Shown: piece after piece, positions 50,587-58,427 of the stretch
How positions within the stretch are numbered: the first letter of the stretch is position 1
Layout: each line of letters begins with the position of its first letter
Assembly: GCF_019083965.1 (NCBI RefSeq)
Contig: NZ_JAHRCY010000005.1
Span: forward strand, 425,198 to 489,197
Source of the DNA: Catellatospora tritici
Lineage (GTDB): Bacteria; Actinomycetota; Actinomycetes; Mycobacteriales; Micromonosporaceae
Direction: 5' to 3'
Length of the DNA: 64,000 nucleotides
Translations under genes and position numbers: made by a program
Notes under the pieces: model-generated
The model's input: the letters and a program-made list of their open reading frames with translations, nothing else
Databases searched by the model: none
Told to the model about the DNA's origin: nothing

Positions 50587-51363
50587 ATGAAGACAAGGCT
50601 CGCGATGGTGCTCGCCGGCGCCTTCGCCACCGCCATCGCGGTGACCCCGACCGCCGGCAGCGCGGTAGGCACCAGGCAGATCGTCTCCGCACCGGCGCTG
50701 TCGGCAGTCGCCGTCACGGGGACCCCAGGCATCGACGTGAACACCTGGCAGGGGTCGGTCAACTGGTCGGCCGCGCACAACGCCGGGGTGCAGTGGGCGT
50801 ACCTCAAGGCCACCGAGGGGACCAGCGTCAAGGACCCGAGCTTCAACACCAACTACCCGGCGGCGTACTACGCGGGCGTCATCCGAGGCGCGTATCACCT
50901 GGCCCGGCCGAACCTGTCCAGCGGCACCGTCCAGGCCGACTACCTGGCCTCCAACGGCGGCGCCTGGTCAGCGGACGGCAAGACCCTGCCGGCGGCGCTC
51001 GACATCGAACCGAACCCGCTCTCCGGTGGCTACTGCTACGGCCTGACCCAGAGCGCGATGATCAGCTGGATCAACGCCTTCCTGAACGAGTACCGGGCCA
51101 GAACGACACGATGGGCGGTCATCCACACGACGCTGTCATTCTGGAAGATCTGCACCGGCAACTACTCGGGCTTCGCGACGAAGAGCCCGCTGTCCATCAT
51201 CCGCTGGGACAGCAGCCCCGGCGCACTGCCCGCCGGGTGGACTGTCCAGACCTTCTGGCAGTCGACGAACTGCCAGGTGACGGCCGGCGTTGTCGGCTGC
51301 GCCGACGGCTCCTCGTTCAACGGGGCATACGACCGCCTGGTGGCACTGGCCAACAACACCTGA
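50587..51363 (+). CDS. secreted GH25 muramidase (lysozyme), second copy
   Basis: A 258-residue exported lysozyme; ATG 50587 with GAGGAGG upstream. Signal peptide to about residue 25. GH25 signatures: GIDVNTWQGSVNWSAAHN, LKATEGTSVKDPSFNTNYPAAYYAGVIRGAYHLARP, and the Asp-x-Glu pair in AALDIEPNP, plus GNYSGFA. Much of the chain matches the 48931 enzyme almost residue for residue, so it is a paralogue from duplication. In an operon with the amidase at 49914. Confidence 0.93.
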   Translation: MKTRLAMVLAGAFATAIAVTPTAGSAVGTRQIVSAPALSAVAVTGTPGIDVNTWQGSVNWSAAHNAGVQWAYLKATEGTSVKDPSFNTNYPAAYYAGVIRGAYHLARPNLSSGTVQADYLASNGGAWSADGKTLPAALDIEPNPLSGGYCYGLTQSAMISWINAFLNEYRARTTRWAVIHTTLSFWKICTGNYSGFATKSPLSIIRWDSSPGALPAGWTVQTFWQSTNCQVTAGVVGCADGSSFNGAYDRLVALANNT

Positions 51364-51430
51364 CCGCTGCCGGTGGGCGCGACAGGCAAGCCTGCCCCAC
51401 CCCAGTGGCACCGGGCGGCCTCACGTCGGT

Positions 51431-51449
51431 GTACCGAACTTTTCGGTAC
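51431..51449. promoter_or_regulatory. 19-bp perfect inverted repeat upstream of secreted protein gene
   Basis: GTACCGAA-CTT-TTCGGTAC, about 30 bases before a TATAGG (51480-51485) -10 candidate for the gene at 51494. Position fits an activator or repressor site near -35. Confidence 0.5.
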
Positions 51450-51493
51450 CAAGCCCTTTCTCCGGAGCGAATCATGCGGTATAGGACTAACAC

Positions 51494-52168
51494 ATGAATT
51501 TCATTTCATTCACGCGCCGGCTGTGGCCGTACGCCGCGGCACTCGGTGTCGTCGCGGTGCTGCTGACCACCGTACCGGCGCAGGCAGGCAACATCTGGGC
51601 GATCAAGACGGCCCTGTCGCCGTCCACCGGGCTGCCCATCACCGGCGGCGGAAGCTGGATCGTCAACAAGCCCAGCGGGTACTACCTGGGCCGGGCCGCA
51701 GTCGGCTCACGTTTCGACGTCGTGGAGACCACCGGGGCGAACTGGCACTACGGCCGCGCCATCACCACGGTCAACATGTGCGGCTGGGTCATGCCCGGAT
51801 CCATGGACTACCAGGTGGGCTCGCAGGCTGACAGCTGCTCGGCCACCACCAAGGACATGCTGTCCCACCGGCAGAACATCGGCAGGGACTACAACGCCCC
51901 CGCCCACCAAGCCGGCGACGGCAGCGCCGTGGCGACGTCGGGGTCCTGCCCGCTTTACTACAACTACTTCTACGGCACCAGCTTCGCCGGCGGCGCCAAC
52001 GGCGGGCACTGGGCCAACTACGCCGGCACCGCCTCCACCACGGTCTACTACCGCTTCACCACCCTGGACCGCGGCGCCGCCGTCGTGCGCGATCCCGTGC
52101 TCGGCTGGGGCTTCACGGTCGCCGGCTGCACCGGGCGGCCCGCCGCCGTCTACAACGACGGCGACTGA
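51494..52168 (+). CDS. secreted protein of unknown function
   Basis: A 224-residue exported protein with a signal peptide (WPYAAALGVVAVLLTTVPAQA). The start has only AGGA as a ribosome site and lies 8 bases after a candidate -10 box, so its transcript may have almost no leader. The mature part is rich in Gly, Tyr, Trp and Asn with four or more Cys (NMCGWVMPG, ADSCSATTKD, SGSCPLYYNYFYG, VAGCTGRP); SH3-like features (SGYYLGRAAVGSRFDVVETTGANWHYG) resemble secreted actinomycete SH3-type proteins. Placed after the wall hydrolase genes; a wall-associated role is inferred. Confidence 0.68.
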   Translation: MNFISFTRRLWPYAAALGVVAVLLTTVPAQAGNIWAIKTALSPSTGLPITGGGSWIVNKPSGYYLGRAAVGSRFDVVETTGANWHYGRAITTVNMCGWVMPGSMDYQVGSQADSCSATTKDMLSHRQNIGRDYNAPAHQAGDGSAVATSGSCPLYYNYFYGTSFAGGANGGHWANYAGTASTTVYYRFTTLDRGAAVVRDPVLGWGFTVAGCTGRPAAVYNDGD

Positions 52169-52179
52169 CGCCCAGTGGC

Positions 52180-52223
52180 AGCGGCGGGAGCCGGTCACCG
52201 TGCACCGACCGGCTCCCGCCGCT
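52180..52223 (+). terminator. strong hairpin terminator
   Basis: 17-bp perfect arms beginning AGCGGCGGGAGCCGGTC with a 10-base loop, 12 bases after the stop of the gene at 51494. Confidence 0.8.
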
Positions 52224-52357
52224 CCAGCCGACCCGCGAGGTAGAGGTTCAGCCAAGGCTCGGCCGCGCCCGACCGATCCCCGAGCAGCCGCCGGTCACCA
52301 GCGCGACGCCAGCGCGCGGCCCCGGGCCCTGTCCACCAGCCGCACCGCGTCGAGTCG

Positions 52358-52616
52358 GTGGTGTCCACGTCAGGCTCCCTGATCGTCGGCCACGACGACA
52401 TCGACTTCGCCGCCGCGGCGACCGTGCCACTGCCGTCGGTGCGCCAGCCCCGCGAGCGAACTCGGCCGCGCCGCGATCCAGCTGCTGGAGGAGGCCAACG
52501 ATCCGCACCGCCACCAGCACCGGCACGTGGCGTTCCGGCCCGAACCGATGGTCCGCGAATCCGGCACCCGCACCGCCCGCCGCGCCGGGACCCCCACCCG
52601 ACGCCGGAAGAGCTGA
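52358..52616 (+). pseudogene. LacI-family regulator remnant (3' end, frameshifted)
   Basis: Only the C-terminal part of a LacI repressor survives. From 52358 one frame reads SLIVGHDDIDFAAAATVPLPSVRQPRE, the canonical end of the effector domain; near 52457 an extra base shifts the frame, and the sequence continues ELGRAAIQLLEEANDP ... HVAFRPEPMVRESGTR to a stop at 52616. No DNA-binding domain is present upstream. It occupies an otherwise empty 487-base gap. Decayed gene, inferred from two adjoining frames. Confidence 0.75.
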
Positions 52617-52655
52617 GCGTTCCGGGGCCGGTGTGCCCGCCCCGGAACGGTGCGC

Positions 52656-52946
52656 TCAGTGACAGGTGAAGTTGGTGCTCGAGCTGCCGCCGGAGAAGGT
52701 GACCCGCATGCCGTGCCGGGTGCCAGGCACACAGGTGCCACCGGCCGACGACAGGTTGTTCGCGCCGGACAGCAGTACGCCGTCGTAGTACCAGCGCTGC
52801 GAGGAGTAGCCACTGGGCAGGTAGCAGTCGAAGTAGCCGGACTCGCTCTCGCACTCGACGAGCGAGGCGGCGTGCGCCGCCGGGGCTGCGAGAACGACGG
52901 CCGCGACAGCGGTCGCGACGGCCAGGAGGGATGACATCATCTTCAT
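52656..52946 (-). CDS. small secreted protein
   Basis: A 96-residue exported protein; start ATG 52946 with no strong ribosome site (internal ATG codons at residues 3 and 4 possible). Signal peptide MKMMSSLLAVATAVAAVVLAA to AHA. The mature ~70 residues have four Cys (VECESES, YFDCYLPS, GGTCVPG, NFTCH) and aromatic residues (SSQRWYYDG), suggesting a compact disulfide-bonded domain. No family recognised. Confidence 0.6.
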   Translation of the reverse strand: MKMMSSLLAVATAVAAVVLAAPAAHAASLVECESESGYFDCYLPSGYSSQRWYYDGVLLSGANNLSSAGGTCVPGTRHGMRVTFSGGSSSTNFTCH

Positions 52947-53020
52947 GGACGTCACTGTAGAAATCCTTCGCTCACTAAACAAGAAGCGAAGGAAAAGGCC
53001 AAGCCGCGTTCTCCCCGATC

Positions 53021-53578
53021 TCAAACCGGCCAGGCGGCCGCAGCGGCAATCTTGGCCGTGACGACCGTACCGAGCGGACCGGAGTCGATGGTGAGCCGCT
53101 CGGAGAAGCAGCGGGCGATCCACAGGCCGTACCCGCCGGACTGCTGCTGGGTCGGCGGCTGCCAGCCCGCGGTGCAGGGACGGCTCATCCCCGGGCCACT
53201 GTCGGCGACCAGGCAGAACACCCATTCGGGGTAGCGGGACAGGTGCAGCCGTCCCTGGCCCTCGGCGTAGCGCACGACGTTGATCACGAGTTCGGTCGCC
53301 ACCGCTCCCAGCGCGAACGTGGTCGCGTCGTCCAGTCGCCACGGGGCGGCGAGCTGCTGGATGCTCACCCGCAGGCCGCTCAGGGATTCCCGACTGAAGG
53401 GTCCGGGCACACTCAGGTGCGCCTGCGGCCGCGACGGCGCCCCATCCACTGCCGGATCGGGCCGGACCTCGGCGACCCGGCGCAGTTCGGCGGCGCCGCG
53501 CGCCCCGGCGACGGCGTCGCGGTGCACACCGTGCAGGCGCAGGCGGCTCGCTCTCAGGCGGCGGATGTCGGGCGTCAT
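53021..53578 (-). CDS. anti-sigma-factor-type ATP-binding protein (HATPase_c)
   Basis: A 185-residue protein; ATG 53578 with GGAG 8 bases upstream, preferred over an upstream ATG. The C-terminal half is a GHKL ATPase as in RsbW/SpoIIAB-like regulators: ELVINVVRYAEGQ (N-box), VADSGPGM (G1) and GGYGLWIARCFSERLTIDS (G2). The N-terminal 60 residues (RRLRASRLRLHGVHRD) are unlike the core. It may bind a sigma factor or a STAS partner, opposing phosphatases such as the SpoIIE-type at 5.2 kb. No sigma factor is adjacent. Confidence 0.8.
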   Translation of the reverse strand: MTPDIRRLRASRLRLHGVHRDAVAGARGAAELRRVAEVRPDPAVDGAPSRPQAHLSVPGPFSRESLSGLRVSIQQLAAPWRLDDATTFALGAVATELVINVVRYAEGQGRLHLSRYPEWVFCLVADSGPGMSRPCTAGWQPPTQQQSGGYGLWIARCFSERLTIDSGPLGTVVTAKIAAAAAWPV

Positions 53579-53674
53579 GGTCACTCCGTGGGCAGGTGGC
53601 ATCACTGCGCCGTATACCCAAGTCCCGCCGTTCCGATCTTCTTTTTCCAAGATCACTCAGGAGCGGCGCCGAAA

Positions 53675-53722
53675 CGGCGAACAGGCGCGGAACTCGTCGA
53701 CGAGTTCCGCGCCTGTTCGCCG
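53675..53722. terminator. 48-base perfect palindrome, terminator
   Basis: Arms of 24 bases starting CGGCGAACAGGCGCGG, no loop beyond the central bases, just after the stop of the gene at 53744 (minus strand). Likely terminator; by symmetry it would work on both strands. Confidence 0.7.
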
Positions 53723-53743
53723 CCCTCTGGACGGTCGCCTAGG

Positions 53744-54541
53744 TCAGGCGGCCGGACGCTGCCGGACGCCCGACACCTCGAAGTCGTAGATGGTGTTGTT
53801 GATCCGCAGACCGTCGATGGCACCGATCCACATGAAGTCGCGGCCCTTGCCCACCGCGGCCGTGTAGATGGTCGCCGGGTCGCCGCCGTCGGCGTTCAGC
53901 GCGGCCTTCACAGCGGTGAAGGTGCACGGTGTGGTCAGGTTGCAGCCGGTCGCGGTGCCCGCGGCGCCCGTGAGGAACCAGGTGCCGGACGTGGTGGCGT
54001 CCAGGTAGCCGCTCCAGCGGTTCGTCACCGGGGCCGGGGCCGGCAGCCAGACCAGGGTGGAGTACGTGGTGGTCGGCAGCGCGGCCAGGTTCGGGTCGAT
54101 CTCGAACCTGATGTTCGGCATGTTCCCGGCGCCGCCGTACGAGATGTTCTCGTCGGTCTGGAACACGTGGAAGCCGACCTGCGTCAGGCCCGACACCAGC
54201 TTGCCGTAGAAGTCCACCTCGTTGCCGAAGTCGATCTTCTCACTGTGGGGGGTGAGGGTGGTGGAGTTGTCGGCCACCTCGATGCCGAGGCTGCCCTGCC
54301 CGTACGGCGGCCGCGACGCGGGGCCGACCACACCGAACGTGCCGAACGGGCCGTTGCGCAGATCGGCCACGGGAGACCCGATCGTGTTGCGTGTGATCAC
54401 GCCCCAGTGGTCCCTCTGTTCGTTGTGCCCGCCGTCGCCTTCGGCGGACGCGGATCCGGGGATGGCCGCGGCGATGAGGGCGACCAGCGGCGCGGCGAGC
54501 AGGGCCGCCGCCCAGCGGCGCATACCGATGCGAGTTTTCAC
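53744..54541 (-). CDS. secreted protein of unknown function
   Basis: A 265-residue exported protein. GTG 54541 has AGGAGA 5 bases upstream and begins the signal peptide (RRWAAALLAAPLVALIAAAIPGSASA). The mature chain is beta-rich with few Cys (one pair, ATGCNLTTPC) and motifs such as GKLVSGLTQVGFHVFQTDENISYGG and YSTLVWLPAPAPVTNRWSGYLDAT. It lacks membrane segments after the signal. The layout is that of many uncharacterised actinomycete extracellular proteins; no activity can be proposed. Confidence 0.68.
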   Translation of the reverse strand: MKTRIGMRRWAAALLAAPLVALIAAAIPGSASAEGDGGHNEQRDHWGVITRNTIGSPVADLRNGPFGTFGVVGPASRPPYGQGSLGIEVADNSTTLTPHSEKIDFGNEVDFYGKLVSGLTQVGFHVFQTDENISYGGAGNMPNIRFEIDPNLAALPTTTYSTLVWLPAPAPVTNRWSGYLDATTSGTWFLTGAAGTATGCNLTTPCTFTAVKAALNADGGDPATIYTAAVGKGRDFMWIGAIDGLRINNTIYDFEVSGVRQRPAA

Positions 54542-54736
54542 ACGCTCTCCTTGTGGATGTCGTTGCCAGAGCGTGATCACACTAGCTCACTCTGTGTAGT
54601 CGTCCGATTACGACATGCTTGGTGACTCGGGCCACGTCCGGGTGACGCGGGAATGCGGCGACGTCGCACCGATTTGATGTTCGTAGCGGCACGTGATCGG
54701 CGTGCCGACCTGTCACCGCTGAAGCGAAGAGGTCTC

Positions 54737-56002
54737 ATGCACACGACCGCCGACGAGGCCACTCCAACCGCTGAGGCACCCCTGGCCGGCGAACTGATGA
54801 CCCCCGGACAACGCGCCCGGCTCGTCCTGGTCCTCGGCTCGCTGATCGCCATCGGCCCGCTGACCATCGACATGTACCTGCCCGCCCTGCCCAACATCAC
54901 CACAAACCTGCACACCACCTCGGCGGCCGTACAGCTCACCCTCACCGGCACCCTGCTCGGCCTCGCCATCGGACAGTTGCTCATCGGACCCGTCTCCGAC
55001 GCCGTCGGCCGCCGCGCTCCACTGCTGGCCGGGCTCGCCCTGCACGTCCTCGCCTCGCTGCTCTGCGTGATCGCCCCGAACATCGCCGTGCTGGGCACCC
55101 TGCGGGTGCTGCAGGGGCTCGGCGTCGCGGCGTCCTCGGTGGTGGCGATGGCCATCGTGCGGGACCTGTTCAGCGGCTCCGCCTTCGCCAGCCTCTTCTC
55201 CCGACTGATGCTCGTGATGGGCGCCGCCCCCATCCTGGCCCCGACGTTGGGCAGCTGGCTGCTGCGGTGGACCGACTGGCGCGGTGTCTTCGTCGCGCTG
55301 GCCCTGCTCGGCGCCGCTCTCATCGTCGTCGGCCTGATCGGCCTGCAGGAGACCCTGCCCCCGGCGCAGCGCCGCTCCGGCGGGGTCGGCGCGACCCTGA
55401 GCGTCTACGGCGCGCTGCTGCGCGACCGCACCTTCGTCGGACTGGTCGTGGTGGCCGGGCTGGCCATGGCCTCGCTGTTCTCCTACGTCGCCGGATCGTC
55501 GTTCGTGCTGCAGGAGCAGTACGGACTCAACGAGCAGCAGTTCGGCTTCGCCTTCGGCGCCAACGCGTTCGGGCTGATCCTGGCCACCCAGCTCAACGTC
55601 CGGCTGCTGCGCCGCTACAGCCCGCAGCAGATCCTGGTCACCGCGCTCGTCGCGGGCAGCGTGGCGGGCATCGCGCTGTTCGCCTTCGCCGCGACCGCCA
55701 TCGGTGGCCTGCCTGCCATCCTCGCCTCGCTGTGGTTCGTGCTGGCCTCGGCCGGACTCGCGCTGCCCAACGCCCCGGCGCTGGCGATGTCGCGGCACGG
55801 CGAGGCCGCGGGCACGGCGGCGGCGCTGCTCGGGGCGGTCCAGTTCGGCATCGGCGCGGCAGCCGCGCCGCTGGTCGGGGTCCTGGGCACCAACAGCGTC
55901 GGCATGGCCGTGGTCGTCGCGGGCGGAATGATCGCCGCGCTGGCGGCGGTCTTCATCGTGGTACAGCCGTTCCGGGCCACGCTGGAGGCGGCCACCGCAT
56001 AG
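54737..56002 (+). CDS. Bcr/CflA-type multidrug MFS exporter
   Basis: A 421-residue 12-helix exporter; ATG 54737 with GAAGAGG upstream. DHA1 Bcr/CflA features: PLTIDMYLPALPNITTNL in helix 1, GQLLIGPVSDAVGRRAPLLAGL (loop 2-3 signature), RVLQGLGVAASSVVAMAIVRDL and the Gly/Pro-rich motif C LFSRLMLVMGAAPILAPTLGSWLL. It should export hydrophobic drugs or amino acids such as cysteine by proton antiport. Confidence 0.9.
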   Translation: MHTTADEATPTAEAPLAGELMTPGQRARLVLVLGSLIAIGPLTIDMYLPALPNITTNLHTTSAAVQLTLTGTLLGLAIGQLLIGPVSDAVGRRAPLLAGLALHVLASLLCVIAPNIAVLGTLRVLQGLGVAASSVVAMAIVRDLFSGSAFASLFSRLMLVMGAAPILAPTLGSWLLRWTDWRGVFVALALLGAALIVVGLIGLQETLPPAQRRSGGVGATLSVYGALLRDRTFVGLVVVAGLAMASLFSYVAGSSFVLQEQYGLNEQQFGFAFGANAFGLILATQLNVRLLRRYSPQQILVTALVAGSVAGIALFAFAATAIGGLPAILASLWFVLASAGLALPNAPALAMSRHGEAAGTAAALLGAVQFGIGAAAAPLVGVLGTNSVGMAVVVAGGMIAALAAVFIVVQPFRATLEAATA

Positions 56003-56052
56003 ACGGCCTTCTTGACGACGGCGAGTCGGGCACGGAGACTTGAGCCGCGTCC

Positions 56053-56066
56053 GGAGAGCGCTCTCC
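56053..56066. promoter_or_regulatory. LacI-type operator palindrome
   Basis: GGAGAGCGCTCTCC, a perfect 14-bp palindrome with the central CG of LacI-family sites (compare the CebR-type GGGAGCGCTCCC). It lies 44 bases before the ATG of the secreted protein gene at 56110. Confidence 0.6.
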
Positions 56067-56109
56067 AAGCCAATCTCCGGGCGCGTCCCTACTCCCCTGG
56101 AGTCAATCC

Positions 56110-57066
56110 ATGAACCGTCGACGGCTCGCGCTGCACCTCGGCGCCGTCACGATCGTCACCACCCTGCTCGCCACCGGCACCGGCGTGCCCGCGTCCGCGC
56201 TGACGCTCGGCAACACCGGCAGCGGCCGACCCGCCCTGGCGCTGGCCGGTGCCCGGATGTACATAGCCTGGGCCGGTTCCTCCGGCACCGCCGCCGCCAA
56301 GGAGTTGGTCGTCGGCTACTCCACCAGCGCGGGCCTGCGCATCACCAAGGTGCCTGGCGCCGAGCGGGTCCCGCAGGGCGAGGGCGCCGCGCTCGACACC
56401 GACGGCACCGGCGTCTACGTCGCCTGGCCCGCGGGCGACAACGGCAACACGCTCACCGCCGCGTACACCACCGGGGCGGCGCTGACCTGCCGGACCGTCT
56501 TCACCGGGGTCGTCTCCGCGCACGCACCCGCGCTGGCCACGGATCCGGCGGGCGTACGCCGGCTGGCCTGGACAGACCTGTCCGGCCACCTCAACGTCGG
56601 CCGCCTCAACAGCTCCGCCTGCGCGAGCGGGGGTGTCATGACGCTGACCAACCGGGTGGTGCTGCCCGAGACCAGCGTCGCCGGTCCGGCGCTGGTCTAC
56701 GACGACAGCGGCAGCAGCAACCTGGGCCTGGTGCTGGCCTGGGCCGCGGGCGACAGCGCGCACAGCATCCAGGTCGGTTCCTTCACCGGGTCGACCGTGC
56801 TGAGCCACCGGTCGCAGGTCACCGCCGCCGTCGGCAGCACCGCCGCGCCCGGCCTGTCCGCGGCCACCGCCGACCTGTACGTCACCTTCCGCGGCGACAA
56901 CGGCTCGGTCTTCTACGGATACTCCGAGGGCTGCATCCCGACCTGCTTCTACGCCAGTGACCTGGGCGAGCAGGCGACCGCCGGAGTCGGGCAGCCCGCC
57001 GAGGGCGACTCTCACTACTACACCTACTTCGACCCCACCGGACACCTGGTCATCTCGCACCTGTGA
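56110..57066 (+). CDS. secreted beta-propeller-like protein of unknown function
   Basis: A 318-residue exported protein with a signal peptide (RRLALHLGAVTIVTTLLATGTGVPASA). The start has GGAG about 10 bases upstream. The mature chain is made of repeated 45-50-residue beta units with A-W/D-T-x-G patterns (RPALALAGARMYIAWAGSSG, DTDGTGVYVAWPAGDNG, ATDPAGVRRLAWTDLSGH, YDDSGSSNLGLVLAWAAGDSA, AATADLYVTFRGDNG), as in sialidase-like or YncE-like propellers, but no Asp-box set is complete. A LacI-type operator in front suggests sugar-dependent expression. Confidence 0.68.
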   Translation: MNRRRLALHLGAVTIVTTLLATGTGVPASALTLGNTGSGRPALALAGARMYIAWAGSSGTAAAKELVVGYSTSAGLRITKVPGAERVPQGEGAALDTDGTGVYVAWPAGDNGNTLTAAYTTGAALTCRTVFTGVVSAHAPALATDPAGVRRLAWTDLSGHLNVGRLNSSACASGGVMTLTNRVVLPETSVAGPALVYDDSGSSNLGLVLAWAAGDSAHSIQVGSFTGSTVLSHRSQVTAAVGSTAAPGLSAATADLYVTFRGDNGSVFYGYSEGCIPTCFYASDLGEQATAGVGQPAEGDSHYYTYFDPTGHLVISHL

Positions 57067-57076
57067 CCGGCCCGGA

Positions 57077-57105
57077 GCCCGGCGGCGCGGACCGCGCCGC
57101 CGGGC
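57077..57105 (+). terminator. hairpin terminator
   Basis: 12-bp perfect arms (GCCCGGCGGCGC) around GGACC, 10 bases after the stop of the gene at 56110. Confidence 0.65.
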
Positions 57106-57126
57106 GCACGTCGGTAGGATGCCCCG

Positions 57127-57483
57127 GTGACCGCGCAGAGGCTCCTGCTCCGCTTCTCCTACTTCGAGCACGACTGGACCGGGGCCGTCGACTGGCCGGA
57201 AGGCGCCGAGGCCGAGCTGCTCCGGCGCGGCACGGAAGGCCGGTGGCAGGAGGCCGTCGACGCCGACGAGCCGGAGGAGTTCGACTCGGCCGACGCCCTG
57301 GCCCAGCGGGTCGAGGAGGTCCTGGCAGGAGAGTGGGAGATGCCCGCGGCCGCCGCGCGGGCGCCCATGGACAGGCTTCGCGCGTTCATCGCCGAGGGCG
57401 GCTGGACCTTCGTGGCGGGCGACTTCGCGGAGTACGAAGGGCACCACAACGACACCGAGATGCTGGTGCGGCTCGTCCGTTAG
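57127..57483 (+). CDS. small acidic hypothetical protein
   Basis: A 118-residue soluble, acidic protein starting at GTG 57127 with no strong ribosome site (a GGTAGGATG-like stretch is nearby). No signal or membrane segment. It has amphipathic acidic helices (EAELLRRGTEGRWQEAVDADEPEEF, LAQRVEEVLAGEWEMPAAAARAPMDRLRAF) and ends VAGDFAEYEGHHNDTEMLVRLVR. No domain recognised. Convergent with the next gene, 5 bases between stops. Confidence 0.55.
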   Translation: MTAQRLLLRFSYFEHDWTGAVDWPEGAEAELLRRGTEGRWQEAVDADEPEEFDSADALAQRVEEVLAGEWEMPAAAARAPMDRLRAFIAEGGWTFVAGDFAEYEGHHNDTEMLVRLVR

Positions 57484-57488
57484 CAGGC

Positions 57489-58247
57489 TCAGTCGGCGGT
57501 CGGCGCAGCTGAGGCCGACTCATGGAGCTGCCGCAGCCGCTCGCCCAGCCGTCGCGCCTCGCGGCCCCGGTACCTCCGCAGCACGCTCTCCAGCGTTTCG
57601 CGCACCTCGGGGTCGGGGTGGTCGGCCAGGTACGCCAGCTCCTCGGCACCGCCGCGCCGCCCCCGGCCCAGTTCCCAGAGCACGTCAACGATCTCCTCGG
57701 CGGTGGTGGCCGCCCGCAGCAGCGGCATCAGTTCGCTCTTCGGCCTCGGCGGCTCGTCGTACGGGAACCGCTGCCGCAGCCTGGCCCCCTTGTACGCACC
57801 TCGCGACGCGCAGACCGGGCACAGACACGGTCGCCGCCCGTGCGCCGCGGGCAGGTACCGCCAGCCGACTCCCTGCGGGACGTCGCGGACCCGGCGCACT
57901 TCGCCGGCGGTGATCGGGCGAGGCACGAACACCTCCTGGCCGCGCGGATCATCCAGCTCGCGGATCGCCGCGACCGCCTGCGCGGCGGTGACCCGTCGCG
58001 GCGACTCGGCGTAGTGCCCGACGGTCACCGGCTCGGCGTCGGGCAGCCGCACGTGAACGGCCACCAACACCCCCGGGTGCCAGCGCCGAAGTTCACGCAC
58101 CCACTGGTGGGTGAGGGTGAACGACGGCAGCACCGGCATGCAGTACACGCCCCGGTCGCCGTCGCGACCCCTGCTGCGCGCGGAGATTCCCGCGCGCTCG
58201 ATGCGCCGAGCCGACCCGGCCCCGGTGATGTGCACAAACTCCGCCAC
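57489..58247 (-). CDS. hypothetical protein with ADP-ribosyltransferase-like N-terminus and CxxC/HEAT-like tail
   Basis: A 252-residue soluble protein if it starts at GTG 58247; the frame stays open to 58334 (ATG 58313 possible) and no ribosome site decides. The start VAEFVHITGAGSARRIERAGISAR resembles DarT/Tpt1-type (ART-fold) proteins, with GVYCMPVLPSFTLTHQWVREL, VTVGHYAESPRR and EVFVPRPITAGEVRRVRDVPQGVGWR next. A Cys motif CLCPVCASRG follows, then a helical C-terminal tail with HEAT-like units (LAYLADHPDPEVRETLESVLRRY). An ART fold is only inferred; catalysis is unproved. Confidence 0.55.
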   Translation of the reverse strand: MAEFVHITGAGSARRIERAGISARSRGRDGDRGVYCMPVLPSFTLTHQWVRELRRWHPGVLVAVHVRLPDAEPVTVGHYAESPRRVTAAQAVAAIRELDDPRGQEVFVPRPITAGEVRRVRDVPQGVGWRYLPAAHGRRPCLCPVCASRGAYKGARLRQRFPYDEPPRPKSELMPLLRAATTAEEIVDVLWELGRGRRGGAEELAYLADHPDPEVRETLESVLRRYRGREARRLGERLRQLHESASAAPTAD

Positions 58248-58427
58248 GCCGGGAATGGTAGCCAGACCGGCGACGGCGACGCGCACGAGTTTCGGCTCGA
58301 GTCCGCAAAACATGGCGGAAGAATGCCACCCCACAGATCAAACATCTTCTTTCGTGATCAAACAACCTCCACCATAATTCCATCGACGACCGTGAACGTC
58401 GCCGTCCCGATCCGAAAGAGGTTCACC

